Source: Nitrospirota bacterium (GTDB lineage Bacteria; Nitrospirota_A; Leptospirillia; Leptospirillales; Leptospirillaceae). From it: DNA of 32,856 bases. Positions 32,856 through 32,856 of this stretch are shown here, one piece after another. The stretch covers positions 1-32,856 of the forward strand of contig JAKAAM010000007.1 of NCBI GenBank assembly GCA_021802325.1, given 5' to 3'. The position numbers and the translations under genes were made by a program. The notes beneath the pieces were generated by a model. It ran no database searches and was not told the origin of the DNA. It saw only the letters and a list, made by a program, of their open reading frames with translations. Position 1 is the first letter of the stretch; every line of letters begins with the position of its first letter.

Positions 32856-32856
32856 G

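Noticed and set aside
26000..32856. CRISPR array or insertion-sequence ends in the accessory region
   Set aside because: No regularly spaced repeats, no transposase with DDE or HUH motifs, and no flanking inverted repeats were seen.

Overview
The window looks like chromosome from a high-GC, chemolithotrophic bacterium. Leptospirillum (Nitrospirota) is my best guess. It rests on overall gene character: periplasmic c-type cytochromes, a tetraheme NapC-like protein, paired M16 proteases, a tiny bS22-type ribosomal protein and a housekeeping set of about 60% GC. No 16S or other diagnostic marker is present, so this is inference.

Bases 1-25700 are core chromosome. Left to right they hold: the gatB 3' end, a secreted protein, a tetraheme cytochrome, enolase, an FtsB-like divisome protein, a 29-residue bS22-type protein and a membrane-anchored protein on +. 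Then, on -, come a DUF5069 gene and a two-subunit M16 metalloprotease (catalytic plus inactive lipoprotein subunit). Next are a small membrane protein converging on a lytic transglycosylase, a pseudouridine synthase, an Hsp20 with its own promoter and terminator, and murI-rph-rhodanese. An ABC-F ATPase follows, preceded by a 25-codon upstream ORF. Then comes a tightly overlapping run: DHH phosphoesterase, rdgB, nagZ and a hypothetical. On - lie a glutamine-amidotransferase-like hydrolase, a DEAD-box helicase with a roughly 300-nt leader, a Spy-like protein, a class I cytochrome c and a 1238-residue protein made of about 33 Sel1-like repeats.

Bases from about 25.7 kb to the end are accessory DNA, with lower GC and AT-rich spacers from about 26.7 kb on. 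This part contains a ParA/BcsQ-like C-terminal remnant and a ribbon-helix-helix ORF broken by a stop. It also contains a beta-propeller lipoprotein broken by one frameshift at a homopolymer, and a tyrosine integrase. The integrase lies directly downstream of a 3' half of tRNA-Leu(UAA), which I read as an attachment core. Beyond it is a 30-bp perfect palindrome and a defence cluster, all on -: an AbiGi-like gene without an evident AbiGii partner, an Mrr-type restriction endonuclease, a DUF3800 protein and a truncated HTH protein at the window edge.

The tRNA fragment has a different element on each side, which suggests two elements in tandem at one tRNA-Leu locus. The best leads are that junction with its defence cargo, the upstream ORF overlapping the ABC-F start, and several promoter-overlapping palindromes. 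No CRISPR array, complete tRNA or rRNA gene, or intact transposase was seen.
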